Program-made: the position numbers and the translations under genes
In this document: positions 11,461-22,604 of the stretch, in pieces
How positions within the stretch are numbered: the first letter of the stretch is position 1
Layout: the number at the start of each line of letters is the position of its first letter
The notes under the pieces: model-generated
What the model saw: the letters and a program-made list of their open reading frames with translations, nothing else
Told to the model about the DNA's origin: nothing
The model's database searches: none
From: Dastarcus helophoroides
Lineage: Eukaryota; Arthropoda; Insecta; Coleoptera; Bothrideridae
Direction: 5' to 3'
Assembly (NCBI GenBank): GCA_028583605.1
Contig: CM053329.1
Span: 13,006,501 to 13,070,500 of the forward strand
DNA length: 64,000 nt

Positions 11461-12490
11461 CCATAAGTGGCATGGGCACTAAACCTCACCCTAGATATAG
11501 GGACTGGGAACTGGCTGTTCAGATGGTAAATGACACAAAGGTGAACTTTGCTCCCTTCAAATAGCACGGGTTGAATGGTATCTACCCTGCCCTACTTCAG
11601 TGGGAAATGATCTGGATACAAAAATACCTGGTGCAAATTCTCAGGGCGTGTATTGCCTTTCAATACATACCCCGAGAATGGAGGGAAGTCAAAGTAATTT
11701 TTATCCCAAAGTCGAGTAAACCTCAAGGCGAGGATAAATCATGTCGCCCAATCAACCTAACGTCCTTCCTACTGAAGACGTTGGACAGGTTGTGCGGGGG
11801 ATAGCCTCGATATACACTACCCCTTACATTCAAATCAACATACCTTGACTTCCGGCAGATCTACCTAAACTGCACTACATTCAATAGTCGGCATGATCGA
11901 GAGATCGCTAGAAATAAAAGAACACACACTGGGTGTATTTCTGGACATAGAAGGTGCCTTTGACAGACTTAACTTCGAAAGCATTTCTCTAGCACTTGAG
12001 CGTAGCGGTATTGAACCCGCCTTGCGGGAACCCATACGACATATACTTGAGTGGCGAGCAATACCAGTTACAGTAGGAGACAGTACGATCAGAGGAATTG
12101 TAAGTAAGGGATGTCTGCAAGGGGTGTATTATCCCCCCTTATATGATTAATCATAGCGGATGACCTTATCCTCAATGACCGGAGTCTCTATACATTTGGC
12201 TACGCAGATGATGTAACAATTCTGCTTTCAGGTAAACACGAGGGAGTACTCTTGGAGTTAATGCAAGACGCCCTACATATAGTCGAGAAATGGGTAAAGA
12301 ACATTCCCTAGCAGCAAACCCTGCAAAGATGCAAATAGTTCTTTTCACAAATAAAAGGAAATTAACACGACTAAAATTTCATAAACTCATGGGAACCCAA
12401 CTCGGTCTGTCAAATCGAGTGAAATACCTTGGGATTGAACTTGACAGCAAACTCAGCTGGAAATACCACATTGAAAATAAATAAAACAAA
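11460..12490 (+). pseudogene. Reverse transcriptase domain, frameshifted
   Basis: RT motifs appear in order: REVKVIFIPKSS and CRPINLTSFLLKTL (motifs 1-2), VFLDIEGAFDRLNFES (motif A with both acidic residues), KGCLQGVY (motif B, degraded), FGYADDVTILLS near 12198-12233 (motif C, YADD), NPAKMQIVLF and KYLGIELDSKLSW (motifs D/E). At least three frame changes or stops separate the pieces (about 11804, 12150 and 12300). The catalytic YADD is intact but the ORF is dead. Confidence 0.85.
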
Positions 12491-12599
12491 TCTTACAAGA
12501 ACTTCTGGCAATGCCGTGGGGCTATCGGGAGGTCTTGGGGGTTATCGCTTAAGAGGACCCTTTGGCTATAGACGGCGGTCATCAGACCAATTGTAAGCT

Positions 12600-13200
12600 A
12601 CGGAGTTAGAGTTTGGTGGCCAAAAACAAAGTGCACCGCTATAAAGCATCCACAGACTATCGTGTCTGGCAGTGATAGGAGCAATTAAATCCACTCCAAC
12701 AGCAGCAGTGGAGGCGACCTTGTGCCTGCCACCTCTCGATATATTTCTTGAGGGGGCGGCACAGGCTTCTGCTCTCCGTCTGCGAGCAGGAGGAATGGTA
12801 GGTAAAATGGTGGGTCATCGGCGCATGACAGAGGGAGCGCTCCAAAAGGCTCTTATTCTGAGTGCGCCGATGGACCATCTACCAGTGAAATATAACTTTA
12901 CAAAATCCTACCGGATTAAAATGAATCACCTACAAGCAAGGATACCAGACGTAAGTATATACACGGATGGATCGAAAACAAATACGGGCACTGGAGCAGG
13001 AATCTTCTCGAAAGACCTGAAACTAAATGTAAGTATTAAGTTAGATAAATACTTAACAATCTTCCAAGAGGAGATGTTGGGAATTTTATATAGCGCCGAA
13101 CAAATGACGCAACTGAACATGGCAGGAAAATATACCCAAATAAAGACGGACAACCAGGCAGCCCTTAAGGCCCTGAGAAATGTGAAAACAAACTGAGTGC
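12600..13200 (+). pseudogene. RNase H domain of the non-LTR element
   Basis: An open stretch holds SIYTDGSKTNTGTGAGIFSK (first D), a downstream EEMLGI (E) and IKTDNQAALKAL (second D), the acidic residues of RNase HI. It ends at a TGA near 13194. The presence of RNase H after the RT places the element with the I/R1/LOA-type groups. Confidence 0.8.
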
Positions 13201-13261
13201 TGGTATGGAACAGACACCTATCTTTAGAACGTCTATCACAGCAGAATGCAATTGATCTAAT

Positions 13262-13760
13262 ATGGATCAAAAGACATTCTGGGAAAAAGGGAAACGCCGC
13301 GCTGACAAACTGGCGAGGAAAGGTTTGGAGGAACAATTCGTTGGACCAGAATCAACCCTTTCCCTGAAGAGATCAACCGTAAGATCCCTACTTAACGAAA
13401 AAATTTATCGTAAACACAAAGCCATATGGGCATCAATAACACCATGCCGACAAACTTACGCATTCATTAGAATGCCGTGCAGGGAAAGGGCAAAACTATG
13501 CCTACATCTTTCAAGGAATAACCTCAGGAAACTTAATTTGGACAGGTCACTGTCGATTAAACAAACACCTCCACAGAATATGAATTATAAACGACCCGAG
13601 TTGTAGAGGGTGTTTAGAAGAAGATGAGAGTCTCGAGCACGTGATGTGTCACTCCCCGGCACTAGCATCAATCAGGGGGCTGGCCTAAACGTTAGGCAAC
13701 CCACAACGATTCCAGAATCTAGGTGGCAATTTGGTATTTCGAGACAAAGTGGGGCTTTAA
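13262..13760 (+). pseudogene. C-terminal region with zinc-knuckle remnant
   Basis: After ADKLARKGLEEQFVGPE the frame shifts near 13560 to reach CRGC then ESLEHVMCHSPALAS, a CCHC-like pattern found at the end of RNase H-bearing non-LTR ORF2 proteins. Several stops follow. Confidence 0.65.
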
Positions 13761-14222
13761 AAATTTAAACAGAAATATTTCAAAAAAATACCAATATAGT
13801 GTCCGTGAACCAATATTTGAATACTTAAAAAGTTTTTTACAAAGAGGCATATAATTTCCAAAGAAATAAATTTTCATTAAATCTAAAAATTCATGAAAAA
13901 AAACTAAGATTGGCTGTTTTGAAAATCATGTCTAATATTAACAAAAAGTACTAAGTTTTAGTAAAAGAAAATATATGTTTAAAACGAATCATAAATCATT
14001 AAAATTGACCACCAAGAACTAGTTCCTGGCCAGGTTTTTACCCAATATTTGACCACCTAATAAAATACGAGGGTAAATCAAATATAAACCGGAATTTCTA
14101 CCATGTCGCCATGAGGGCGTCAAGAGTGTGCACATACTCTTAGACATGTTAGGGATATCACGTGACTTCCTACGCTCAAGCGAACTCCGTTCTCGCCGTT
14201 CCGTTCGTCAGTTATAAATACA

Positions 14223-14271
14223 ATGAGTGAGCAAGAGATTCATCCGTACGTTGCACTGCGCATTATTATTA
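14223..14271 (+). pseudogene. Mariner transposase N-terminus, interrupted
   Basis: An ATG at 14223 opens MSEQEIHPYVALRII, the expected mariner start, then the frame is lost at the pogo insertion (TA then CAGTCGACTCCCGC at 14272). The middle of the transposase is missing. Confidence 0.6.
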
Positions 14272-14347
14272 CAGTCGACTCCCGCTAAAGTTGCGCCCAT
14301 TAAAGTTATCTGCTCGTTAAAGTTGTCAGGATACAATCGTTAAGGTT

Positions 14348-14561
14348 GCGTCGATATTCCCCCACTCTAATTTTCGAACAACAAATTGGACTTACGAGTT
14401 TTAGCGCCACCTTTGAATAATCCACTCAACTGTGCAAGGAGCAATAAAGCATATGCGCCGATATTCCCCCACTCTAATTTTCGAACAGCAAATTGGACTT
14501 ACGAGTTTTAGCGCCACTTTTGAATAATCCACTCAAGTGTGCAAGGAGCAATAAAGCATAT
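14348..14561 (+). repeat. Tandem duplication, 107-bp unit
   Basis: Two nearly identical copies (14348-14454 and 14455-14561) begin GCGTCGATATTCCCCCACTC / GCGCCGATATTCCCCCACTC and end AGCAATAAAGCATAT. They lie just inside the pogo left end, where transposase binding sites usually are. Confidence 0.9.
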
Positions 14562-15004
14562 AGGGTAAAGTAACACAAATTAAACTACCTCCTAAATTGA
14601 ATCCCCTTAATGTTTCTACCTTATTAAACTCTTAGCTGCGTTAAACAGCTGAATCTATGTGTGTAGATGAGGTCAGCTCAGCAATTTTATAATAATTTTC
14701 GTCAGAATTCAACGATTTCCCGCCTGTGTGTGTGTGTTGTGTGCAGTTTTCGCATAAAACTAGATCTAATTCTCTAAAAGAATTTTGATATTCTGTTAAA
14801 GGAAAGAAAATTTTTCTAATTGTCACTAAAATTGCCATAATTTTTGGCATATGTAAAACTACTTACGAGTGTTTAAAATCTACGTATTTAGAAACCTAAG
14901 GTTACAATATGTATTTTATTGACAATTTCCCAATTTGAATCATAAACGGTTGCCTAAACTGAACCTCAAATTATGAAACTTTTGGCTGCTTTACGAGCTT
15001 CCAA

Positions 15005-15310
15005 GTGGTCTGGTCTTTTTTGCAAATGTTAAAAGTGGAAAATTGGGGAAAATGGTCGGCGTCAGATGTGGAACTAGCGCTAGAAGCATACAAAGAGGCG
15101 AAAAAAGATCTAAATAAATGCAGTAATGATTATGGAATACCTAAATTGAGGTTACCTCGGTACATTCGAGAGTCTAACAAAGTGGCCAAAGGTTCTATTA
15201 AATTATTACACAGGAACCCTATTTTCAATACTACTTTAGAAAAATTGTTGTCGAACCATATTATTAAACTCTCAGAATCTCTCTTTTTCGAGTCACTGTA
15301 AAAGATGTTT
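15005..15310 (+). pseudogene. Pogo transposase N-terminus (psq-type HTH)
   Basis: The segment reads NWGKWSASDVELALEAYKE, LNKCSNDYGIPKLRLPRYI and NKVAKGSIKLLHRNPIF. This is the classic order of the psq helix-turn-helix and following linker in pogo/jerky-like transposases. It ends at a stop just where the DDE domain should begin. Confidence 0.8.
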
Positions 15311-15344
15311 GAAGTCTTACTTAGATGCTCTGTTACTGGCACGA

Positions 15345-15900
15345 GAAAATTAATTTGTTATGATGCAGTTGCCAGGTCATACAACACATCGCCTGCAACC
15401 ACGTGACCATTCTTTTTTCAAACCAATGGAGGTGTATTACACCCAAGCATTGGAAAAATGGTTAGGGAATAATCTTGGACAGAGAGTGTAACAGTAGAAA
15501 GTGGCTTCATTATTAAATGAAGCTTATGGAAAGACGGCAACGATAAAAAATGCCATTAATGGATCTTGGGCATCTGGAGTATTACCAATAGATACATATG
15601 TTTTTAAAGATTCGAATTTTGTTGGATCCGTAGTTCTTAAGCCTGAACCAAATAAGGTTTTAAATAATGGCTTTGGTCCTAACGATAATATTTCTTCAGC
15701 ACCTTGAAAAAAATTCAAAACAACAAATTGTTCCACACCTCTCTTTAGGGATGTTGCCAAAACCTCATTAGAAACCTGAGCATCAGTATCCTCCGCCAGC
15801 TCACTGAAAATTGCTCCATTATCTAAACGTGTCGAAGCTGCATCTTTAAAGAAAAGCAGCAAAGCCTTTGGTATTCAGAAAGCAGCAGAACTCACTAGTA
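15345..15900 (+). pseudogene. Pogo transposase C-terminus
   Basis: LQLPGHTTHRLQPRDHSFF (the end of the DDE domain), YYTQALEKWLGNN, then SLLNEAYGKTATIKNAINGS and NFVGSVVLKPEP, the conserved tail of pogo-type transposases. Roughly 150 residues of catalytic core between this and the psq domain are missing. A -1 shift occurs near 15490. Confidence 0.8.
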
Positions 15901-15984
15901 GTCCCTACAAAAGTTTGAGAAAAAAAATCGGACTAAAGTAGCAACGACGGGTGACGAGCAACTTTAATATTGTAAGTAAATCTA

Positions 15985-16440
15985 AACAAGCATCATGGAG
16001 TGGAGAAGAAAGGGGGAAGGTGCACCCGTCAAGGTAAAAACTCTCCTCTTAACTGGAAAGGTTCTTGCGACAATGTTTTGGGATTTTAAAAGAGTTGTGC
16101 ACGTCGATTTTCTGCATGACCGTTGTACAGTTAATGCTGCCAGCTATCGAATAAAGCAAAAAGTGCATATCAACGGAAGAGACGCGAATTTTTGGTCAGA
16201 AATATGACTTTGCTTCACGACAATGCCAGCCCACACTCACCCAATCTAACACATCCAAAATTAGAGGAAATGCTTTGGGCAACATAAGAACACTCTTCTT
16301 ATAGTCCCGACTTATCACCATACGATTGTCATATGTGTGGGCCACTCAAAGAAGCTTTAGGAGGTGAGCGATTCCATCATGATGCTGCTGTTGAGACATT
16401 TGTGCGCAACTGGCTGCATCTTTTGATGATGATGACAGTA
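15985..16440 (+). pseudogene. Mariner transposase C-terminal half
   Basis: Reads MEWRRKGEGAPVKVKTL, VLATMFWDFKRVVHVDFL, then after a stop-containing shift near 16205 LLHDNASPHSPN (second catalytic D) and SYSPDLSPYDCHM (third D). The TAA near 16287 breaks it again. It resembles irritans-type mariners. The N-terminal DNA-binding half and first catalytic D are absent. Confidence 0.8.
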
Positions 16441-16583
16441 AAGAACTCCCAATCTGTTAAGAAAAATACATAACAAAATCAGGAGATTATGTACAGAAAT
16501 TATTGGTAACTTTCATGTATGCATTTTGTACCAATAAATTTTTAAAAACAAATTCCGGTTCATATTTAATTTACCCTGGTATT

Positions 16584-17809
16584 TAGTATTAATGGAGTTT
16601 AATAGTGATGGATCACTGGGTAATAAACGTTTGAAAATAGTCCCAAATTTGTCTTCCAGCTTTCCTTTGGCGACCTTCAGATCCAGAAAGCTTTTTTTTT
16701 AATATAATTAGCCCGTTTGTTGCCTCTAAGTAAACGTTTCTATTATTTTGTAGTGACATCATCACTTAATGCGTTTGGAGGTTGAAATGAGAAATGAGAA
16801 AAATGCTGCATTATTTTTGGACTTCGGGCCACGTTTAAAATTTATATTAATACGTTTTGCGTAGGGAGATATTTTAAAGTGTAATAATTTTATCGACACT
16901 GCATATCCTACAACAGCTTACTTTTCCGCAGGAATCCCATACATCCCGTAGTTTCGGTTTTAGGAAGATCCTTAGGTTCATCTAAAATATTTAATTCTAC
17001 TGCTGTTTGGCTATTGGCGATATTCGAAAATCTTTCTTCGACTGAAGGTGGAGTCTGCAAAAAAAAGTGATTAGTTATCATAGGTTAGAAATTTTAAATT
17101 TCGAAATTAAAGCTAAAAATTCTATGGTAAATTTAAACTTTTTTATCCAGGTTTGTAATTTAAAATTTCTAGTTAAAAGATAAAATTTTAGAAAAAAGAA
17201 TTGAATTAAACAGTTTGAGTCGATATTCATAGAAAAAATAAATATACTTTAAAAACCAGGAATCTTCGAATTTAAAATCAATATTTTACGAGAAAACATA
17301 AACGTTTCAAGTTTAATTCAAATTAAATTCTTTTATCGAAAACATTTTATCGAGAGAAAATCGAGTTTTAAATCGAAATCTCCAAAAACAAATTAAAATC
17401 CCTAGAATTATTTGCAATTTGAAGACTAAAAGTTTAAAGGAGTAAAAACCTGAGAAAAAAAAACGAAATTTTGACCAAATAACATAGAGTTGAATATTTT
17501 GAAAAGAAATTTAATAGGCAACGTATTCCACGAGGTTCTTATTAGGCATTATCTTAAAACAATATTGAAGGTTATGTAAATGTTTAAAATTTTACCAAAA
17601 ATTGATGTTCAATTCAAAAGCAATGGGGCTCTAAAGTGTTCATCCCAAAAAGCGATTTATACTAATAAGATAGAGATATGAACTGAAGAAAATTTGGTAG
17701 TGAAATGTGGTTTTTTTTAGGGTGACAGCAACGACCAGCGTTTTGAGGACAAATTATAACAGATTTAATTGATGGCATTTAAACGTTTTTTTACTTCATG
17801 TCTCGACCA
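16584..17809. other. AT-rich noncoding DNA with a dispersed repeat
   Basis: No ORF. Positions 17565-17670 match 23745-23850 (both contain TGTTCAATTCAAAAG and AATGGGGCTCTAAA), so they belong to one dispersed repeat family of unknown type. Confidence 0.6.
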
Positions 17810-19075
17810 GATCATTTAATAAGTCCGCGGAATAAGTAAGAAAAAAACAAAATTTTGACAAAACTCGATTTTATTATTCAACATAGTTGCCTTCGAAGGC
17901 GATACAACTTTTCGAAACCAATTTTATAGAACGATTTCTCTATCTCATCAAAATAGGCCTCAGTTTCAGCGATTACTTCATCATTGGACTTAAATTTTTT
18001 TCCAACAAGCATTCTCTTGAAATCTGAAAACAGGAAAAAACCGCTGAGGGCCAAATCTGGAGAATACGGTGGGCGGGTAAACAATTCGAAGCCCAATTCA
18101 TTCAATTTTGCAATCGTTTTCATCGATTTGTGACACGGTGCATTATTTTGGTAAAACAACACTTTTTTATTTTGCAAATATGGCTGTTTCTTTGCGATTT
18201 TAGCCTTCAATCGATCCAAAAGTGCACAGTAATAGTCGCCGTTGATGGTGATTCCTTTTTGGAGGTAGTCGATGAATATTAGTCCGTTCGCATCCCAAAA
18301 TACAGAAGCCATCACCTTATCGGCCGACTGTTGCGTCTTTGCTCGCTTTGGATTCGGTTCGTTGACTGCTGTCCACTCAGCCGACTGTCTTTTGGATTCT
18401 GGTGTGTAATAGTGAAGCCATGTCTCATCCATTGTCACATATGGACGATAGAATTCCATTTTATTGCGGTTTAACAGCGTCAAACACTCCTCTGAAGCAT
18501 CGATCCGTTGGTTGTTTTGGCTGTGAGCTCACGCGGCACCCATTTTGCACAGAGCTTTCGCATACCCAAATTCGTGTAAAATGGTAAAAACATTACCATC
18601 TCATATCTTTACAATGTCAGCTAGCTCGTGCACCTTCAATTTGCGATCGTTCATAACTAATTTGTGGATTTTTTTGATGTTTTCTGGAATAACACCTTCA
18701 TTTGGGCGTCCACTGCGCTCTGCATCATTTATGCTGGTACGACCACGTTTAAATTCAGCAGTCCACTTCTATACCATTTATCTCGATGAAGCAGAGTTAT
18801 CAAGCCATCTTTTGGTTTCCGCTGTATTTTTTTTCATCAAAAAGCAATGCTTTATCAAAACTCGAAATTCACTTCTTTCCACTTTTTTTAAAAAAACAAA
18901 AATTGCTTCACACAAAATGCTGTAACTCACGAATCAATAGTCAGATTGCTGTCAAATTTATACACGTATCGTTTGAAGGTTAGTACTAAATAAAAATCAT
19001 ATGAAAAAGCCAATGAAACTGCACACGAAAAAATTCTAGTAACGCCATTTATGTGTCATCCTATGGACTTTTAAA
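17810..19075 (-). mobile_element. Mariner element (mellifera-like), dead
   Basis: About 1.26 kb, the usual mariner length, with the transposase on the minus strand. Tentative termini are TAATAAGTCCGCGGAAT on the left and, on the other strand, AAAAGTCCATAGGAT on the right, sharing AGTCC..GGA only loosely. The ends are approximate. Confidence 0.75.
17878..18890 (-). pseudogene. Mariner transposase with substituted catalytic residues
   Basis: The minus-strand frame runs from ERSEFRVLIKHCFLMKKN through the HTH linker GRTSINDAERSGRPNEG to the DDD domain, of nearly full length (~330 codons). Stops occur near 18768, 18762, 18612 and 18534. The first acidic motif TMDETW is intact. The second, normally HQDNAPCH, reads YQNNAPCH (D to N), and the third, normally APSDY, reads ALSGF (D to G), 34 residues on. 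It cannot catalyse transposition. The last 200 residues are open, so decay is moderate. Confidence 0.9.
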
Positions 19076-21220
19076 AATTTCGACTTTTTCCAAAGTTTTG
19101 ACCTTCTCTGAAAATTGCCACTTCTTTGAAATTCTGGCTTTTTACACATACATATTTTGATTTTTTTTTTGGAAATTTTTCTTGATTATTTCTTTTTTGG
19201 AAATTTCAAATTTTTTGAGAATTTTCTTTTCAATATTTAAATTTTTTTCCTAATTTGATTTTTTTGGAAAATTTCACCCCTTTTCACATTTTTGACCTTA
19301 TTTTTGAAAATTTTTGACTTTTTTTTTAAATCCCCCGCTTTTTATTGAAAATGTATACCTTTGTTTAAATGATGACTCGAAATTTAAAGTTTTTTACAAA
19401 TCTGACTTTTTTAGTTCAATTTTTTAAAACACTTCAATTCATTTTAAAAATTTGAATTTTTTCAAAGTTTCGACTTTTGAAAACATTCACTCACTTGAAA
19501 TATTTGTGTTTTTTTGATTTGATTTTGGAAATTCGAGATTTTTAAAATGTAAAGTCAAAATATTCCAAAAAGTTAAGAATTTTAATAGAAATGGAGAAGC
19601 CAGTTTCAGAAAGTCAGAATTTTGAGGAAGTGTTAAAATTCTGACTTTAAAAACGACGATTTTTTGTTCAAATTTTTATTAAAAATCTTTATGTTCTTGA
19701 ATATTTCGACTTTATATTTTGAAAATTTCAAATTTTAATTTTTTTATTATTTTCATTTTTTCCAAGTTTTAACTTATTCTGTAAATTTCAACCCTTTCAC
19801 AATTTCGCTTCCTGTTAAAGTTTTGATTTATTTTTGTATTTTTTTAAACTGTTGACACAGAATTCTAACCTTTCTTCAAAATTTCGACATTGTTTAGATT
19901 TTGATTTGTTTTTTAAATAAATCTGAATATGTTGACATAATTTTTATCTGAAAACCTTTAGTTTTTATTAAGATCAACATTTTTTTTTTAATTTCCATCA
20001 TGGTTAAAATGCTGACTATTTTTCGCAGTTTTGACTTTTTTTTTGAAAATTTCGGCGTTTCAAAATAAATTTGACTTCTTTTAGAAGTTTTAACCTATGT
20101 GTGGCAAATTGGACATTAATTTGAAAAATTCGATTTCTTTCGAAAACACTCATTATTTTAAAAATTTCAATCTTTTGCAACATTTTGATTTTTCAAATTT
20201 TTTAGACCTTTCACTGTTTTTTTAAAGCGCAATTTTTTTCCAGGTACCCACTTTTTTTGAAAACTTGCGTCTTTGTTCAAATTTTTTATTTTTATTTTAT
20301 TTCTCGAAGTATTCAACTTTTTTTAAAATTTCGACTTTTTTCCAAAAATGTTGACTTTTTCTAGAAATTTCCACCTTTAAGTAGTAATCTGGACTTTTAT
20401 TTGAAGGACTAGAAAAGTTGACTTTTTTTTAATTAATTTTGACTTTTTAAAAAATTTCATTTTTCGCAAATATCAACTTTTAAAACTTTTGAACTTTTTT
20501 AAGAATTTTCAGTGGTTTTTTTTTACCTCTATCTTTTCAAGAGATCCGGTTTTCTGTTTGAAAATTTGTATGTTTGTTAAAATTTTTGACCATTACTTAA
20601 AGTTTTGACTATGAAAATTTGGACTTTTTTTTCAAACATTTCGACTTTTTTTCAAAAATTTCGCCTTTTTCTTAAAGTTTGACCTTTATATAGTAAAGTA
20701 GACTTTTACTTAAAAATGGAAAAAAGCGATCTATTTCGAAAATTCTCATTTTTTCAAAAATTTAATTTTTGTAAAATTTCCACTTTTGAAATTTTCGAAC
20801 TTTTTTCAGAATTTTCACTGTTTTCTTTTGAAAACCTCTACCTTTTTCAAGATATCTACTTTTTTTCGAAAATTTGCATCTTTGTTCAAACTTTTAACTA
20901 CTTCTCGAAGTTTTTTAAATATTTTAAATTTTCTTTTTGACTTTTTCTCGAATTTTCGAACTTCATGTAGTTAAATGAACTTTTTTTTGAAAAGCTGAAA
21001 TATTCTTCATTTTTTTCGAAAATTTCCACTTTACAAAAGACTAATTTCTTTTGCAAAATTTTGACTTTTAAAATCTTGAAGCTTCAAAATTTTCACTTTT
21101 TTTGGACATTTTTTTAGTATTTTTACTGCCAAATTCATATTTTTTCTCAAAGTTGGGACTTTTTCAGAATTTAAACTTTTTTTTTCAAAAGTTTGTCCTT
21201 TTTTCAAAAATTTGAGTCAT
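19076..21220 (+). repeat. T-rich degenerate minisatellite array
   Basis: Over 2 kb of short variable units built from GACTTTTTTTGAAAATTTC. There is strong strand asymmetry (T on plus). The frames inside give only Phe/Ser/Lys-rich ORFs with no domains; none is a gene. Confidence 0.8.
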
Positions 21221-21690
21221 GTATGGGCGAAGCCATATGTAGGAAGGGTGTAGAAGGGTGTAGGAAGGATGTAGGAAGGCTAAAAAAATTCCCTAGATAA
21301 TATCGTTGGGGTCATTTATATGATCGTAGTATTTAGAGCAAACAAGTTTTGTCCACCAAAAAGAAAAAAAAAAGATCCTCACGTTATGTTTTCGTATTTC
21401 GACCGAGTAATTTTTGTCGACCAAAAAAAAGTCCTCAATTCATATTGTTATGTTTCGATTAATCAATGATTGTTGACGACTAAAAAAGAACCTTCCATTT
21501 CTAGTTTCCTAGTTCGGCCAATCAATTTTTGTTGACCAAAAATATAAAGAAAGATCCTTTTCTATTCCGCCAGAATATTTTGTATCCACCACCAAAAAAT
21601 GTATGACTTCATATCTCTTTTGGGGAGATTAACTCGAACTCTTGGGGGGCTAAGACCATCTAGTCGCTTCCTCACTTCGTCCGTGACTTG
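21221..21690. repeat. Less AT-rich island with four ~60-70-bp tandem units
   Basis: A break in the T-rich array. It begins GTATGGGCGAAGCCATATG plus repeated GTAGGAAGG words. Four diverged units marked by TTTGTCGACCAAAAA or TTTGTTGACCAAAAA follow (21335-21600). It ends CTTCCTCACTTCGTCCGTGAC. It probably is an inserted element of unknown class; no TIRs or target duplication were found. Confidence 0.5.
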
Positions 21691-22190
21691 TTTTGAAAAC
21701 TTCAAATTCTTATAACTTCGACTTTTCAAAAACTTCTCCTGTTCCTAAAAATTTTAATCATTTTTTTTAACAATCTGACATTTTCAATTGAGAATGTTAA
21801 AAATTTCAAACTAATTATATAAATAAAAATTCCAGACTTAACTAAAGTTCGACATTTAAGCTGGCCTTTTAAAAATTAGTATTTTTTAAGTCTAAGCTGA
21901 AAAGTTTCAAAAAAAAGTCGAAATTTCGAAAAATTTTCGAGTCTAAAACCTAAACAAAAATTTTGATAAAAAAGAACAAAAAGCAAAATTTTTGTTTTAA
22001 ATTTGAATTTTTACAAGTGTTTTTCGACATTTTGAATTCAACCGCAAAATGTCGAGTCATTTCGAGAAGAAACTTCAAAATATCTAATAAAAATTGTTTC
22101 TAAAGATTTTAGTTTAAAAATTTCAAACAAAGATTCTATTATAATGCACAGATCAATAGGTTTGAACATTTATTAGATTCGCAGTTGGAA

Positions 22191-22233
22191 ACCAAATACC
22201 GGTTTCGATCTTGTTAGATCTCGTCAGTTTGGT
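22191..22233 (-). ncRNA. Hammerhead ribozyme, family 2, canonical
   Basis: All core parts are present on the minus strand, in order: stem I 5' strand ACCAAA, core CTGACGA, stem II GATC/GATC with loop TAACAA, GAAA, stem III as the palindrome ACCGGT (with A15.1 and U16.1), cleavage triplet GTA, then stem I 3' strand TTTGGT. Stem I pairs over 6 bp. The stem III palindrome has no room for a loop, so cleavage probably needs a dimeric fold, as known for type I hammerheads of Penelope-like elements and animal retrozymes. Predicted cleavage falls between 22197 and 22196. Confidence 0.88.
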
Positions 22234-22567
22234 ATAGCCAACTCGAATGCTAATAAATGTTCCGACAAGTAAGCACTAAAACATTCACAGGCGTCAAGCC
22301 AGTGACTCTTTAGTACTACCACCTATTGGTCCATAGAGAAACTATGGCCATCGCCAACAATGTCGTATGCAAGAAGAATGCAACCTAGACTACAAATTCA
22401 TGCAGCCCTCCAGGCGTGTATAGTGAATCATAGGTAGCTGAACTACCAACAGTTGAAACACTGCCACCTAGCGAAGCGGTTGCTCTCTAGGAGAGTTCCC
22501 AGAAGACAAGGATTCTATAATGCACAGACCAATAGGTTTGAAAATTTATTAGATTCGCAGTTTGGAA

Positions 22568-22604
22568 ACCAAATACCGGTTTCGATCTTGTTAGATCTCG
22601 TCAG
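22568..22604 (-). ncRNA. Hammerhead ribozyme, family 2, missing the 5' half of stem I
   Basis: Core CTGACGA, GATC/GATC stem, GAAA, ACCGGT and the GTA site are intact, and TTTGGT follows, but the sequence 5' of CTGACGA is replaced by an inverted fragment, so stem I cannot form locally. Its cleavage site (22574|22573) lies 377 nt from that of 22191-22233. Confidence 0.8.

Larger units (their letters stand above)
11040..13770 (+). mobile_element. 5'-truncated non-LTR retrotransposon (I/Jockey group, with RNase H)
   Basis: Continuous homology runs through the EN-RT linker, RT, RNase H and C-terminal zinc-knuckle region, in several frames. The endonuclease is missing, so the copy is 5'-truncated near 11040. 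GC content is higher than in its surroundings, as expected for inserted coding sequence. The boundaries are estimated from where coding similarity begins and ends; no poly-A tail or target duplication was identified. Confidence 0.75.
14272..15975 (+). mobile_element. Internally deleted pogo element
   Basis: The left end TA|CAGTCGACTCCCGCTAAAG has the look of a pogo/Tigger TIR. The right end is unclear (GAGCAACTTTAATATTG around 15956 shares TAAAGTTGC in inverse orientation). It holds the psq-type DNA-binding domain and the C-terminal part of a pogo transposase, with the catalytic DDE core removed. It lies in the mariner transposase. Confidence 0.7.
14068..16581 (+). mobile_element. Mariner element split by a nested pogo element
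   Basis: The TIRs are CGAGGGTAAATCAAATATAA on the left and, on the other strand, CCAGGGTAAATTAAATATGA on the right, both followed inward by ACCGGAATTT. The duplicated TA lies at 14066-14067 and 16582-16583. The transposase start MSEQEIHP at 14223 is interrupted within ~20 residues, and the C-terminal half resumes near 15985. Confidence 0.85.

Noticed and set aside
21335..21600. CRISPR-like spaced repeats
   Set aside because: Units are diverged, directly adjacent and in a eukaryotic context; no cas-like genes.
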